Positions 1-11,171 of a stretch of 64,000 nucleotides of DNA are shown piece by piece. This stretch comes from Trametopsis cervina (taxonomy: Eukaryota > Basidiomycota > Agaricomycetes > Polyporales > Irpicaceae): NCBI GenBank assembly GCA_022385755.1, contig MU278353.1:643000-706999 (forward strand), given 5' to 3'. The notes below the pieces were generated by a model. It had not been told where the DNA came from. It ran no database searches and was given only the letters and a program-made list of their open reading frames with translations. The position numbers were made by a program, and so were the translations under genes. The first letter of the stretch is position 1. Each line of letters opens with the position of its first letter.

Positions 1-801
1 TCACCCAGATGTGACCTTGCCACTTTGCTCATGATTGACCACGAAGGCGGATATAGTTTGAAACTGGCCAAGTGTATTTGCACAATGGCGACGCCGGCCC
101 TTCCGCTTGGTAGAAGGAAAGGACTGTATCGCTGCATGCTATGCAAACTGATAACCGGGATACTACTGCACGAGGAAACACGGTTTCGTACCTCTGATTG
201 TTTCACGTACAAAGGATTCATCAAGTAGTACTTGATGAATACTTTCCAAAGACCTCAAAGTTGACGCCGCAGTCCACGGTCCATTTGCTCGTGTTAATAC
301 TGCAAGTAGGTGCATAGCTGCTGGTCCTGATTGTATCGAGTCAGGAGTGCGACGGTCGCGGCTGCCACCCAGTCAGCTGTGGTACAGGAAAGCGGGAATC
401 TGCGCTCCGTACACTGCAACTCGCAGCGATGTGCTCATATGCATGTGACTCTTTGCGTTGACTTACAAGCTGGCTCTTTAGCGTATTGTTGAGGTTAGTG
501 CCTATGATGCGTCCTATCAGAGTATCAAGCTGAAGGGATTGCATGAGCACGTATCTGTGTTGTTTCCACCAGTATGATTGATTACCAAGACGAAACGTCG
601 ACGCTGTCGATGCAGTGTCAAACATCTCAGGGATGGGCGCGGTATGGGGATTTCTTGTCCGTCACGATTAATGCAAACGTGAGCCGTGCTTCCGGCAGGC
701 GTGCTCAACGAAACGCGGTTAGAGTGGCTATCCTTCTGAGTGCGGATAAAGTCAGCCTAGAGTTGCTTTACCGCTTGAGCGCGTTTCGCGCGGCACACAG
801 G
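1..801. other. gene-free left edge
   Basis: I see no credible gene here. Several short open frames exist on both strands (the longest is about 114 codons at 574-918 on the plus strand), but they overlap each other, resemble no family I know and show no splice pattern. The stretch probably holds the 3' end of an off-window neighbour and the upstream control region of the gene that starts at 938. Confidence 0.5.
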
Positions 802-848
802 CACGTGACCGCCGTAATGAATTGTGTGACGGCTGGCGCGTTACGTCA
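802..848 (+). promoter_or_regulatory. probable promoter sites (E-box and ATF/CRE-like)
   Basis: A perfect CACGTG E-box lies at 802-807 and a TTACGTCA ATF/CRE-type octamer at 841-848, about 90-135 bp before the start codon at 938. bHLH and bZIP factors commonly use such sites in fungi. Their function here is inferred from position and sequence only; no TATA box is evident. Confidence 0.35.
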
Positions 849-937
849 CGCGCTCGTGTTTCGCCCACCGAACTTCAAAGCAGCTGCGTCCATCATCACA
901 ACGGCAATTACGACCTGACCCAATTTTACCAAGTGCA

Positions 938-2609
938 ATGGCGATACCAGGTGTTACACAGGGAGAGAATGCTCGCGAACGTGAGACATCTGTCCATCTT
1001 CATGGATTGGTAGACACCGTGCTCGAGGAAGGAAATCTCGATAGCGCCATTAGGCTGCTCGACAGATTGCGACATCCGGCGTATAAGCCTTACGGGTCAG
1101 TATGTGTTCCCGTATTCATTTAATCTGACATTTGCTAAATACTGTGTCAAGTCCTCATATCAGACAACTCCTCTACCTTGCATTGTATCCGCCTGTGGCC
1201 GATGCCCCTGATACTGCTTTGTTTGGGCTGGATTCAATACCGTCTTCCCCCAGCAAATTAGCTATGCGGCATAGAATGTCCTTCTCACCGAGCCCAGCTG
1301 TCATAGAAGCGGCGCAAAGCACTCTGTGCGCATTTGTGCGAACGAACACTCCGGAATCAATATGTCGCGCGCTGCCAAACTATGGACTAACTGGACTGGA
1401 CGACATTCCAACGATCTCGACTATTGCAGAGAACAACGACGACGAGGGTGAATCTGAGCTGGCCAAGCTGTCGAGACGTATCAAGGATGCCAGAAGCTGC
1501 TGGGACATAATTAAGCAGGACTATATCAAACGCGGCGCTGTTTTGGATGTGCCTAAGAACACCAGAAACAGAAGAAGCGGAAGACATACGCTCGAGCAAG
1601 ATTCATTTGACTTCGATGAAATATCGGAGCCTCCGCAGCCAGTTGCCGATAATGCCTGGCAAGTATTAGAGTTCCTCGTTTCACTTTTCGAGAAAGACCA
1701 GACTGCGACACTGGCCAAATACCACAGTCAGTGCCGTCATTTACACGTAGCAACTTCTTTTCTAATCAAATGGCCTATTATTAGTCGCGTTCTCTCCTTA
1801 CTTTCTAGCCCAAATACCGTCTTCGCGCTCTACATCGGGGGCACGGTGGGACGTTGCGGCGCCACTGGACGTCATTTTCTACTGCTTAGAATTCCCTGAA
1901 AGATGGAGTCTGGGTGCAAGGCTGCTGACTCTGGTAATGCACCACGTACTCCGCTCTCTCAATCTTCTCAGCTCATCATCATTACTAGCTCATCAATCTG
2001 ACGAACACCATACATATCGATCTTGCCATGCTGCTGAACGCAGTGACCAATCGGTTGCTGTCGACACCGCCCGAACAAATACAGACCCTCTTCTCTCTAC
2101 TGCCACGTAGTCCCGACTCCTGGCGATTCCAGCTTGCGCTATGTCAGCTTTGCCTAACGGACACACCTGGAGGTGGAGCCAAACCTCGTGCACGCCCTCA
2201 AGCAAGGGGGGCACCCCGCCCTATACCTACACAAAATAACAATGAATCTTCCTCCAAGTCTACGCCACTTCCAAACGATGCCCCTACAGAATCGAAACTC
2301 GCACGTAAATTTCCCGCTATACAAATCACAGAAGCTCTACGAATATTTTCCATCCCGTTGTCTCCGTCGAGTTCAGACCCCATGGCGATGACTCGCAGGT
2401 TACACCTGAAATTTTTCCTGATCGAAGCATTGGCCGAACTCATGGCGACAGAAGATCGTGATGCGGAACTAGTCGATATTGTGCAGAGCGGGAAGGTCGC
2501 TGAGACCATAAATATCGCGTTCAAGCTTCCCGAGGGAGCAGTACAGGAAAGCGACGTTGTGCTCGCGGAAGACTTGAAGGCGGTGCTATCTCTAAGGCAC
2601 CTGTCGTGA
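938..2609 (+). CDS. unknown conserved-looking helical protein, 500 aa
   Basis: Four exons, 938-1095, 1152-1726, 1785-1933 and 1989-2609, join in phase into 500 codons. The introns are 56, 58 and 55 nt with gtcagt, gtcagt and gtaatg donors. I do not recognise the family. The N-terminal half is leucine-rich and probably helical, followed by an acidic linker near residues 135-150 and a segment with charged helices. After exon 3 comes another helical block (PLDVIFYCLEF, then a run rich in Leu and Asn). A Pro/Gln/Ser-rich loop near residue 360 precedes a C-terminal helical domain. There is no signal peptide or convincing membrane span, so it is probably cytosolic or nuclear. An ARM/HEAT-like scaffold is possible but unproven. 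The ATG at 938 was chosen because exon 1 joins exon 2 only in that frame. It converges with the CREG-like gene about 280 bp downstream. Confidence 0.8.
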
Positions 2610-2887
2610 TGTTTACGATGTGTTAGCGGCAACACTCCTGACCAACTAGAGTGGTAGCTACTTTCTAATCATCTTATACATCATAATGTGCTTACAGTAC
2701 ACGTGTACGTCAGAACTTCGTCCTGGATCTGTACGATAATGAAACGTATGGGCTCGTAGGAGCGATACACCGCGCCATCATACTCTAAATGAGGCTCTCT
2801 GGATTGACGTTGCTATAGTTCGATGGTGTCGTATAATACAAGAAGACAGGTAAAAAATGAATAATGCGATTTCGAGTGATCCAGGTG

Positions 2888-3826
2888 CTACTGTTGAATC
2901 CGTAGACGACCAGCTACCGGGCGTAGAAGAGAACCGGAAGACGCATACAGCTCAGGTGGGATGTAGCCTATATAATGCAGGCCACCGAATCCGCCTACAA
3001 AATAGATGCTCTGTGCGGACGGAGGTAAGGTTTTGAATGCCAGTAGAAGCTAGGTACTGACGTTGACATCAAATCGCGCCCAGTACGCCTACAAGTAGCA
3101 CATTCAGAGGCAGTCGTATAAGCCATGCTAAACGTTATAAAAGCACTCACGACGTGTGGTTCATCAGGTCCGGGAACCCATATGCGAGCGTCGGGATGTT
3201 TCTCCAAGTAACAAGACTGAATGGCCTCTCGGTCGGGCGCTGTCTCGAGGTCTTTATAAACGGTCACGTTCCCAATCAACGATACCCGTGCTCTGCTTGC
3301 CGCAGGACGTTCGCTCAAAATTGATATCGACGCAGAGCTAGTGGGTGACTTCAAGACGTTCTGGCTTTGGCGAGATATCGGCATAAACAGAAGGGTCAAT
3401 GATCCGTTCGTGTGGCAGCTTGAACGAACGTCGGGTGTCGGTGTCAGCTCACGAATGGTAAGAAAGGCAAATTGACAGCTATCTTCACCTGGCGTAGTAT
3501 TCTTGCATCGAGAACGGCTGACCTGCAGTGGAATTACAATTATCGGTATCACACTCTCACCGACGATCTGCATGGCCCCCTGAGCATAGAACTTACCAGC
3601 AAGAGTATCATGATCTGCAGGGAAGATTGTAGCCATGGTACCTATGGCATTGGGTGAATTATCAACAAGAGCGCGAGCTATTCTTGCTGTATGTGTATAA
3701 ACGTTATCAGTTGCATTTATCAAGCGATAGTGCTGTTATGAAATTACCAGCATCTTCTACTGTTTCTCTCGCTTTAATAGCTATCGAGAGCAGAGATAAC
3801 GTCCAAGCAAGGTTAACAAGCTGCAT
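2888..3826 (-). CDS. secreted CREG-like FMN-binding split-barrel protein
   Basis: Six exons on the minus strand (3826-3748, 3686-3597, 3522-3489, 3418-3151, 3088-3062, 3010-2888) give 206 residues with all phases closing. The first exon encodes a typical signal peptide (MQLVNLAWTLSLLSIA). After it come the CREG/pyridoxamine-oxidase-like landmarks: an AR..L....AIGTMAT stretch, GQPFSMQEYYASC, a SLTLLFMP strand, a cysteine and DAR.W near the middle, and the closing YWARFDVN / IYFVGGFGGLHYIGYIP block. CREG proteins are secreted or lysosomal glycoproteins with the flavin-oxidase fold that generally lack enzyme activity; the fungal role is not established. Length is close to the usual ~200 residues. 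Without splicing the gene looks broken, because intron reading adds stops. The 3' end faces the unknown gene at 938-2609. Confidence 0.88.
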
Positions 3827-4102
3827 TGCGTTGATTGTACGGTCGTTTGCACGGCGTTCTCAAGAGGCGTAGTGAATGGTCAGGGCAGAGCTGCGCTGAG
3901 GCTTCCGAGTCGCTACAGCGTCGGCAAACGGGCCGCATTGTTCCGTACACCACAAACTCTGCGTTGCACATATATGGAAGGTGACCTAGTAGCGCATACC
4001 ATCAAACAACCACACTGACTACCGCGCATCCTATCGAATGCGCATCTGTGCATTGCAAACCTTAATGGTACAGTATAGCCTAACCCACGCCTGCATAACA
4101 AT

Positions 4103-7100
4103 CTAGACATCGGACTCAGAAGATTCGGGGTCTTCAAGCTCAGATTCAGGCACGTCGACATCCACTAAATCGCCTTCGTCCACTCCTCCCCTGCCTTTAT
4201 TACCCTGGGCTGGTTGGGATCTATACATACCTGCCAGAAATTCTGGTGTGCTCGCCTGATCAATAGACTTGTCGTCTCGGATCTTCATAAACCGTGGAAA
4301 GCGCAAGCTGAGCCCTCGTGACTCCGACACTAGCCCCAAGGCGGCGACTGATACCGGACTGATGGTGATGCTGTAGACGTGAATGATCAGGCCAAAGACC
4401 AATTCATGAGGTGATGAACGTGACGTACTCAGCACCCCGAATTTCCCATACCTCTCGCGGCTCGAAGTAGACCTGTGGCCTCAGTCCTGCGCAGGATGTC
4501 AACACATATGGAAAGCGAGGATCCATATGACGTCGCGAACCTCCAGTCTCAATTTGAGCGTCCCATGCTGACGCCTTTGAGCAGGTCTCCGAGTCTTCAG
4601 GATACCGCTCACGCAATTCCTGCCCCATCAGTTCGTGCGCTATAACGATTTGGATGTGTCAGCGAGCGTCCATACCTTGTAGAATGCATCAGTGAAGCCT
4701 AAACAATGTTTTAAGTAGTCAGTGCGCGAACAAACCGAATCAATGCAAACACTGCACCTGACATGCACTTGCACACCGCAACATGCTTTCCGATATTAGG
4801 GTCCCAAACTGCGAGAAGGATTGGGCTCCACCACTGTGCCTTGCGCCCGTTCCCGTGCCATGCGCCGATAGGTACCAGATCAAGGCTGTCACCGATCCCG
4901 GTGACATAGTCTTTTTTGAGCTTAAGCCACGCCGACGTGCGTTTATCTGATAGCATGTCTCAAACATTGACACAACGCGATGAAAATGTGGATAATCTAT
5001 CCCTTACCTGGCTCATATGTCGCAGGCAGCGGCTTCCGTCTCGATTTACCTTCTCTATTTACTTCCTCAACCTCACCGCTATCAAGAAGCTGCGAGCGGA
5101 TCGTTCAGTTGTGTTGTCAAACACGCAACTAGCGGACACCATAACCTTGATCATGAGTCCCTCGCTTCTTCCGTTTACCGCGGCCTGCCAGAACGCCTCA
5201 ACGCTTTCCCGCCCATCTTCGCTCTCAATACTCTGGACGTGGTCAAATCTCGCGACGCCCAGTTGTTCCGGCGTGAATGGCGGAAAAGTGTTTCGCAGAA
5301 GCGATCTGCGATTGCGAAACGGCTTCTCCAGAAGGACCTGGCCATCACGGCAGGAGAAGGGTCGAAGTCAGACGTGTGGAAGGACGCGACGTACAAAGTA
5401 ATCGCATACCTCGCTGTTCAGGTACATCAGGTCAAATACAAATACGCACACCGGCACCTTGATGTCGGCGATGTTGACGTCTCGTCTTGCCCGATTAGAT
5501 AACTCTTGGAACGACCTAACGCTCCCATCCAAAGGGTCGATAGCTACAATCTCAGAATCGATGATGAACGACTGCAGGGTCTTTTTTCTGTCAAAGATTT
5601 GTTCTACCAGTGCGACGACATCCGGATACTTTGAATGCAGGAAGAGCGATGATCAAAGTGTCAGACATGTACATCAAACGCTAGAGATTGGTATAGACCT
5701 GCCTTGTCGGTCATATCCTCCAAATGGCGGGAGAAGATCTTTACAGACCTATCAACGCCCGACATTCGAGCCCCGTGGATTTGCGCACGTTGGCCGTCGT
5801 ACTTGAATTCCGCAGCGAACGGTTGAGAATCAAGACGGTCATAAACCTCATCCAGAGATCGCGTTGGAGAACCCAGGGTCGGCAATAGCGGGATGCCTGG
5901 CCATGCATGGACATTCAGTACATCGCCTTCGGGTGATAGGGGATAAGAAAGAACAACATGCCAACTGTTAAGGGAAGACGCTGCGCAAGCCCGTCTAGCC
6001 CGGCCTCCAACAAAGCCCCAGAAATATGGTCATAGTTCGGATGAATGACATAGGCTTTCCTAACAATGCCGTCCGCTCGGAGGAACTTGCTGTTGAGCTC
6101 ATCCCGAGCTGGGTCCTCGATTTTCTTCTTCGGGTTTGCCGGTAACGGCTTGACCGCCGCCAGCAATTCCGCAGACGCGTAGGATCCGGTTTGCGATGAG
6201 AAGGGGCTTGACATGCCACTGGGCGGTGTGAGAACCAACGCTCTCGCAAGCGCGGTCAGTATTGAAGTGCGCACAGCCCCCACTCGCAGGTTCTGATAGA
6301 GGGTGCGAACGAGATAGCGTATCTCCTCTCCCTTGGCCGAAACGAGTAGCCTCTGAACGACAGCCTGTTTCTGCTTGCCCGCGCCGGAGCCTTTCGCGCG
6401 TGCGATCGCGAGCAGCGATTCGTGCACACCGACGACGCGTAACGGCGGATGAGGCAACAAGGTTCGTACATTAGACTTTGCCTCGAACGCGACATCGCCT
6501 GCGATCCGCCGAATGCATTAACTCATCACAGATATCACGCTAGCCGTCGCGATAACGGGGAATCGCGAGACGACGCACCTGGGTCGCCGGTGCTCGTGTA
6601 CAGCCTCTTGAGTGCGGCGGGTGTGAGGCCTGAGACGTCCTGGATCGCTTTAGAGATGATGGACGGGCCTAAACCGAGTTCGAGCGGTGAGTACGGCGGC
6701 GAGAGCGAGTTGGAGAGCAGGTATAGGGCGGGACATAGCGACGCAGGGTGGTATTGAATGATGGTGCGCAGTGTGTTTGTCAAGGTGTTGAGAATTGCGA
6801 TCCTGGAGCGTGTTCCGGACAGCGTAGACAATGTATGAGCAAGGAAGGAGTACGGGGCGCCGGACGCGGCGGGCGGCCAGGGACATCTGTCAAGCGAGTA
6901 AACAAGGGGATCTACGCTCAAAGCAGGGTATTCTTCCTGCGTCTCCTGCAGCGCTGCACCGACGAATTTGGGGGCAGACTTTGTGGGACTCGAGGGCACG
7001 GAACCAATGGAGGCGGTGCGCGCCAGGGTTTTACTTCCGGACGCGGCTTCCACGCCAGGAGATAAAGTTGCCTCCTCAGGCTGTCTCTGTCGCTCCTGGC

Positions 7101-7479
7101 AATCGTCGTCAAGGAGGTCCACATCGATAACCTGATAACTCGGACCGGTAGATGCATCCACATCCAATTTCTTCACGGCCGCAGCACTAAACTTTCGTTC
7201 TAGCTTGCGCAGCGCGTCCACGTCCAAACCATCCTCCTCTGCCAGCCTGCGCGCGAGCGCCGCATCTCCAGAAAGCGCAGACGCCGCCGTGGTGGCATCG
7301 CGCTCATCTGCTCTCCCTTTCTGTGTCTTCCGACTGGATGAAGGCCCTGGCGTCCCGCTCGCTGCTCGAGGCGTGCCAAAGAAACTATCCAAGCTGGGCT
7401 GATCGCTGGGCGGCTTCCCGGCATTTCTCCGTTTTCGCGGAGTTGCGGGGGATGCTGGCGGCGCGGGACGTTTAGCCAT
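4103..7479 (-). CDS. CDC9/LIG1: DNA ligase I (ATP-dependent, replicative)
   Basis: Ten exons (7479-6579, 6498-5962, 5896-5703, 5628-5410, 5337-5146, 5089-5008, 4946-4758, 4698-4676, 4619-4429, 4370-4103) make 931 codons plus stop, close to the 919 residues of the human enzyme. It seals nicks between Okazaki fragments and in excision repair. The N-terminus is a disordered basic tail holding a PCNA-interacting box (QPSLDSFF, about residue 27). A DNA-binding domain spans residues ~190-475. The adenylation domain has the nucleophile motif KYDGQRAQIH with Lys at about residue 511, then FIIDSEIVA, VFVFDLMYLN, EGLMIK and WLKLKKDY. The OB-fold follows, ending with GLSLRFPRF.K.RDDK and TPEFLA.MY. Two of the nine introns (5961-5897 and 5702-5629) fit the protein only with GC donors. 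The ATG at 7479 begins a continuous first exon. It is encoded opposite the zinc-finger gene 2.2 kb upstream. Confidence 0.96.
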
Positions 7480-9724
7480 GCTATAGCTGCGTGTGTACCC
7501 AGCGTCTCGTTCGTGCGTTCGTTTGCGTCCGCCTCAGGGTGTTGCGCTGTGGCTAACGTCGTTCGCGCGACGGGATGACGGCGGTCGAGGGTAAAGCGGG
7601 GCCGGAGGCAATTGATGTCCAACCACGCCTGCCATTTTGGGGAGCGAGCCCAATGCAAATCGGCGCGCGGGGCGTTCGCAGGACACCCTTCCAGAAAATC
7701 GGGAACCCGGGGCCCTGCATCTGAATTCTCTGCAGCCAGTGGATCTCAATTAACGTTATGTATGTAAGTTGTATGTACAGAACGCGCCCCTTCCTTCTTC
7801 GAAGAAGGCGATCTAGGGAGGCAAATCGCACTGGTGTGTGTGCCCGTTTCGGTGGGACGTGAATCATCACTCGTTTTTCGTTCCTGTTTTCCCGCACCCC
7901 CTGCGCACAGTTCCCCGTCGAGTGAGCCTCCCCACATCATTGAAAGCATAATCTGCAGGTCATCAGAATGCGCATGACACGCTCGGCGAAGGGAGTGGGG
8001 AGGGCATAACATAAGTGATTTATCCTTAACGGTCGATGTCCTGTCCCGGGGGTGTCACCGTTGGGCACCTGTCTCGCGATTCTTGCGTATTGCGGAGGGA
8101 GGCAGGCGACGGGGCCGTGCACGACATCGAGCGAGCTGCCAGGATTTCTGTTTCGTTTCGTCTCATCATTTCTAGCGGTTTAGTCACACACACCCTGGGC
8201 CATCTCTTTAGTCTGTACCTGATACAACCTTGCCTGACAGCCCATTGCGATAACATTCCATCATCTATCAACCCACTTGAGTACGCGCACCAGATCAGCT
8301 GTGCGCCATCTCGCCATTAATAGGACTAGCGTCGACGCACCTCGCCCTTGATTCGAGATTGATGATGCTGATAGCCCAACAGAGGGCGAAGGGGGGCGCA
8401 TTCATTTGTTGGCAGAGCGAGGCAGCCCCGGGTCGCAGTTGTGCTGTGTTAATTAATGATTTATGGATTCGGGGGGCGTACCTGACGGGGTGCACGGCCC
8501 ACACATTGCCAAGCGAGGCCTTCGTCCGCCACCCTGCCGGCACCGCGAGGGGCGAGGGACAGCAGCAGCTTCGTGCCGCAGATCAGCGCCGGTTCCTGGA
8601 GTCCCATGAGCATGATGTCAACTGAGGGCCTGACGGTCATCAGGCCGTTGGAAATGGAACCATCAGCGGGCGACTTCCGTTTTGCGCGTAGCGGCAACCT
8701 ACTCCCTAGCGAGTGCACAGAAGACGAGCAGCCGTGCCCGGACCAAGGTTACCATCTCATCTGTGCGCGTTCCACGTCAATGCTGGATGAGCAGATGGGG
8801 CGAAGCTGCGTATGGCAGATAAGGACTAGTTTTTTTTTCTTGCTGCTGTTGAACGGAAGAGGCTGGGATTTGGGCGGCGTGCGCGGGTCATCTGGTCTCG
8901 TAGCGGCCTGGATGTTCGGAGGAATTGAAAGGCGGCCGTGTCCCCGATGTGACTTGTGGGCTGTTGTGCTGCTGACCCCCCAGGCGCAGCAGCACAAGCG
9001 ATAGGCTGGGTGAGATCTCAGGCACAGCGAAATAACATAACATAGATTGTCCGGGGCGGACACACGACTGGCGTGGTCCGCCAACGACCGACGGCGGGAC
9101 GGACGACGCACGAACGGGGACGGTGGGCTTCCGGGACAGCTTCCGCGAGACTTGCGCAGGTGGAGGGAATTATTCCGTGCGTCGTGATTTGTTTAGGTTT
9201 GAGCTGGAAATGCACGGAGCAGACGGTGAGACAGATTTAGCTAAATTGTGATCGAGTCATGCCCTGAGCAATATACGCTGTCTGTTGCAGCCGCACCGTC
9301 ATCAGCGCACACCGAGGCGCGTTGTCGGCACGACTGGCGGGCGCGTCGGTGGCCCCGGCGGGTGACGAGCTGTGGGAAAGGAAAAAGAAGTGCAGGCGTC
9401 CGGAGCAGGGAGTGTATGAATTGCATGAATTGGCGTAACAAGGGCGTGAATGGGGGCGTGAATGGGGGAATATAAAGGGGATTGGCGATTAGAAAGGACG
9501 AATAACGGGCTGACTCGCCTGTTTAGCGTGCGCGTGCGAGGGAGTGATTGATCGAGCGCAGGCAGGGTAGAGTTGTTGCTCGAGATGATCTCCAAGAGCG
9601 TTGTGGCAGTGGTGAGATTGTGCCTGGTCCAGGGAGAGCTAGCGTTAGCCGGGCAGTACTTAGGCGGGGAGGAGGGGTGCCCTAGCCGCCAGAGCACCCC
9701 TCTGAGACCCCCTGAGCGTGAGTC
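7480..9724. other. intergenic region between divergent genes, no gene seen
   Basis: This 2.2 kb gap separates the starts of ligase I (minus) and the C2H2 factor (plus). Open frames are short, overlapping and of biased composition. The ligase-proximal part contains GCGCG and TTCGCGC cores near 7561-7570 that resemble cell-cycle E2F/MBF-type sites. The other end is GC-rich with short G-runs. A long 5' leader or a non-coding RNA of the zinc-finger gene could lie here, but I cannot show one. Confidence 0.45.
9471..9477 (+). promoter_or_regulatory. TATA box of the C2H2 gene
   Basis: TATAAAG follows two direct copies of GGGCGTGAATGGGG and precedes an inverted CCAAT box (ATTGG at 9481-9485). It sits about 250 bp before the start codon, which implies a 5' leader of roughly 200 nt if it is used. 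Confidence 0.45.
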
Positions 9725-10718
9725 ATGGCCGAGCGACACTCGCAGACGATGGCAAGCGGCCCTGCAGCGGTGTACGCGAGTCCCGGCGGGTGGCAGGGAC
9801 ACTACGCGGCGGGCGCGAGCAGTGTGTACGCGCCGTCGAGTGCAGCGACGCACACCCACCAGAACATCACGCACCAGAGCAGTACTGCTATCGCGGGTGC
9901 TCCTGTTGGCCACACATCTGTTGGCCACACGTCTGCACACTCAGCGAACGTGAATAGCCACACCCACCATCAGTATCCATCTTCGTCCTACGTTACTCAC
10001 ACCTCCTCTGGTTCGCTCAGAGCCGGGCAGACCAGTCCGAGCTCGTATCAGACGGTGATGGGACAGCCAGGCGGGTATCAGTCACCAGACCGTCAGACGT
10101 CCCCCTATAACCCGGCCCAGCACGACCGCCCCTCGCCGCACACTGCCCTCCACGACCCCTACTCTCCCCAAGACCGCCACCATCCCGCCCAGCCGTCGCC
10201 CTCGACGCTGCATCTCTCGCGCGCGCCCCCGCACCAAGCTCCGCACTCGTATTCCCATCCCCGCTCGCTCGCGCAGCAGCAGCAGACGCAGCAGACACAG
10301 CCGCACACCGCGCTCTCCTACGCCCTCGCACCGCACCACCACTCGCCCGAGCTCACCTCGAATCCTTTCTCTCACCACCACCACCACTACGCATCCGTAA
10401 CACCCCAGCTCGCGTACCCCATGGACGCCGCGCCCTCCTCGCAGTACCCCGCATCGCCCCAGCGGCCCTTTTCGTGCGACATGTGCGCCCTCTCCTTCAA
10501 TCGCCAGCACGACCTCAAGCGGCACCGCGACACGCACACTGGCGAGAAGCCCTTTCTCTGCAATGGCGGATGCGGGAAGACCTTCACGCGCAAGGACGCG
10601 CTAAAAAGGCATCAGGTCCGTGCCACTCCACTGCCGTGAAAAACTGTGCGCTGTGCTAATGAGTCCTCCCTCCCCTTTGCAGCTGGTGAAAAGATGCGGC
10701 ATAGACGAGGGAGCGTAG
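9725..10718 (+). CDS. C2H2 zinc-finger transcription factor, 308 aa
   Basis: Exon 1 is 9725-10615, a 67 nt intron follows, and exon 2 (10683-10718) adds LVKRCGIDEGA and a stop. Residues 1 to ~235 are a low-complexity, His-, Gln-, Ser- and Pro-rich region typical of disordered activation domains. Two adjacent C2H2 fingers lie at residues ~243-296: FSCDMCALSFNRQHDLKRH..TH, the linker TGEKPF, then a second finger whose cysteines are spaced by four residues (CNGGC) and that ends DALKRHQ. The second His of finger 2 is not within the usual spacing; the Cys after the splice junction may serve instead. This finger pair at the C-terminus is a common agaricomycete layout; the target genes are unknown. 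The ATG (gtcATGg) is the first in frame. Confidence 0.88.
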
Positions 10719-11171
10719 TGTGTAGCCGGTTCTCGGCCCCCTGATTCAGGTGAGCACCCCCCAGTGGCAGCACTGTGGCCACCCCCAACTCACTACCACC
10801 TCCTTCCCTCACCAGAGCAACGATATACCACCGTAATCCGCCGCCCTTGCGCCCCCATGTATCGTATTACATTATCCTATTAGCTTTCGACTTTGTGTGC
10901 CCCCAAGACCCTGTTGTCGTTCCGGTTGTCAACCCTGTACCATCCGCTGCTCTCCCTCCCCGTCTCTCTTTCTCTCTCCGTCTCTTTGTACCTCTAGCCA
11001 CTCGTCGGCGCAGTCGGGTTCGACGCTCAGGCAGCACCTCGTGAGACACGAGCCGGGACCCGCTGTACATATATATTTTTACACTATTGCCGCAGCCATA
11101 CAGTAAAACACTATCTATCTACCCAGCAAGTGGCCCGCCGCGATCGCAGATTGGAAAAATTGCCACCACTA
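10719..11171. other. convergent 3' region with an intron-like segment
   Basis: After the zinc-finger stop, CAG|GTGAGC at 10747-10748 and CTCACCAG ending at 10815 look like a further intron. Downstream, the plus strand can encode STLRQHLVRHEPG (about 11026-11064), which looks like the helix half of a C2H2 finger. Long pyrimidine tracts (10950-10990) and TATATATTTTTAC near 11070 are plausible 3'-end signals. It may be a 3'-UTR intron or an alternative last exon; the sequence does not decide. Confidence 0.4.

Noticed and set aside
574..918. 114-codon plus-strand frame just before the first gene
   Set aside because: It contains the E-box/CRE promoter sites and has no protein-like features.
6535..7130. 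Plus-strand frames opposite ligase I
   Set aside because: Shadow frames of a GC-rich coding exon; the minus strand has clear ligase homology.
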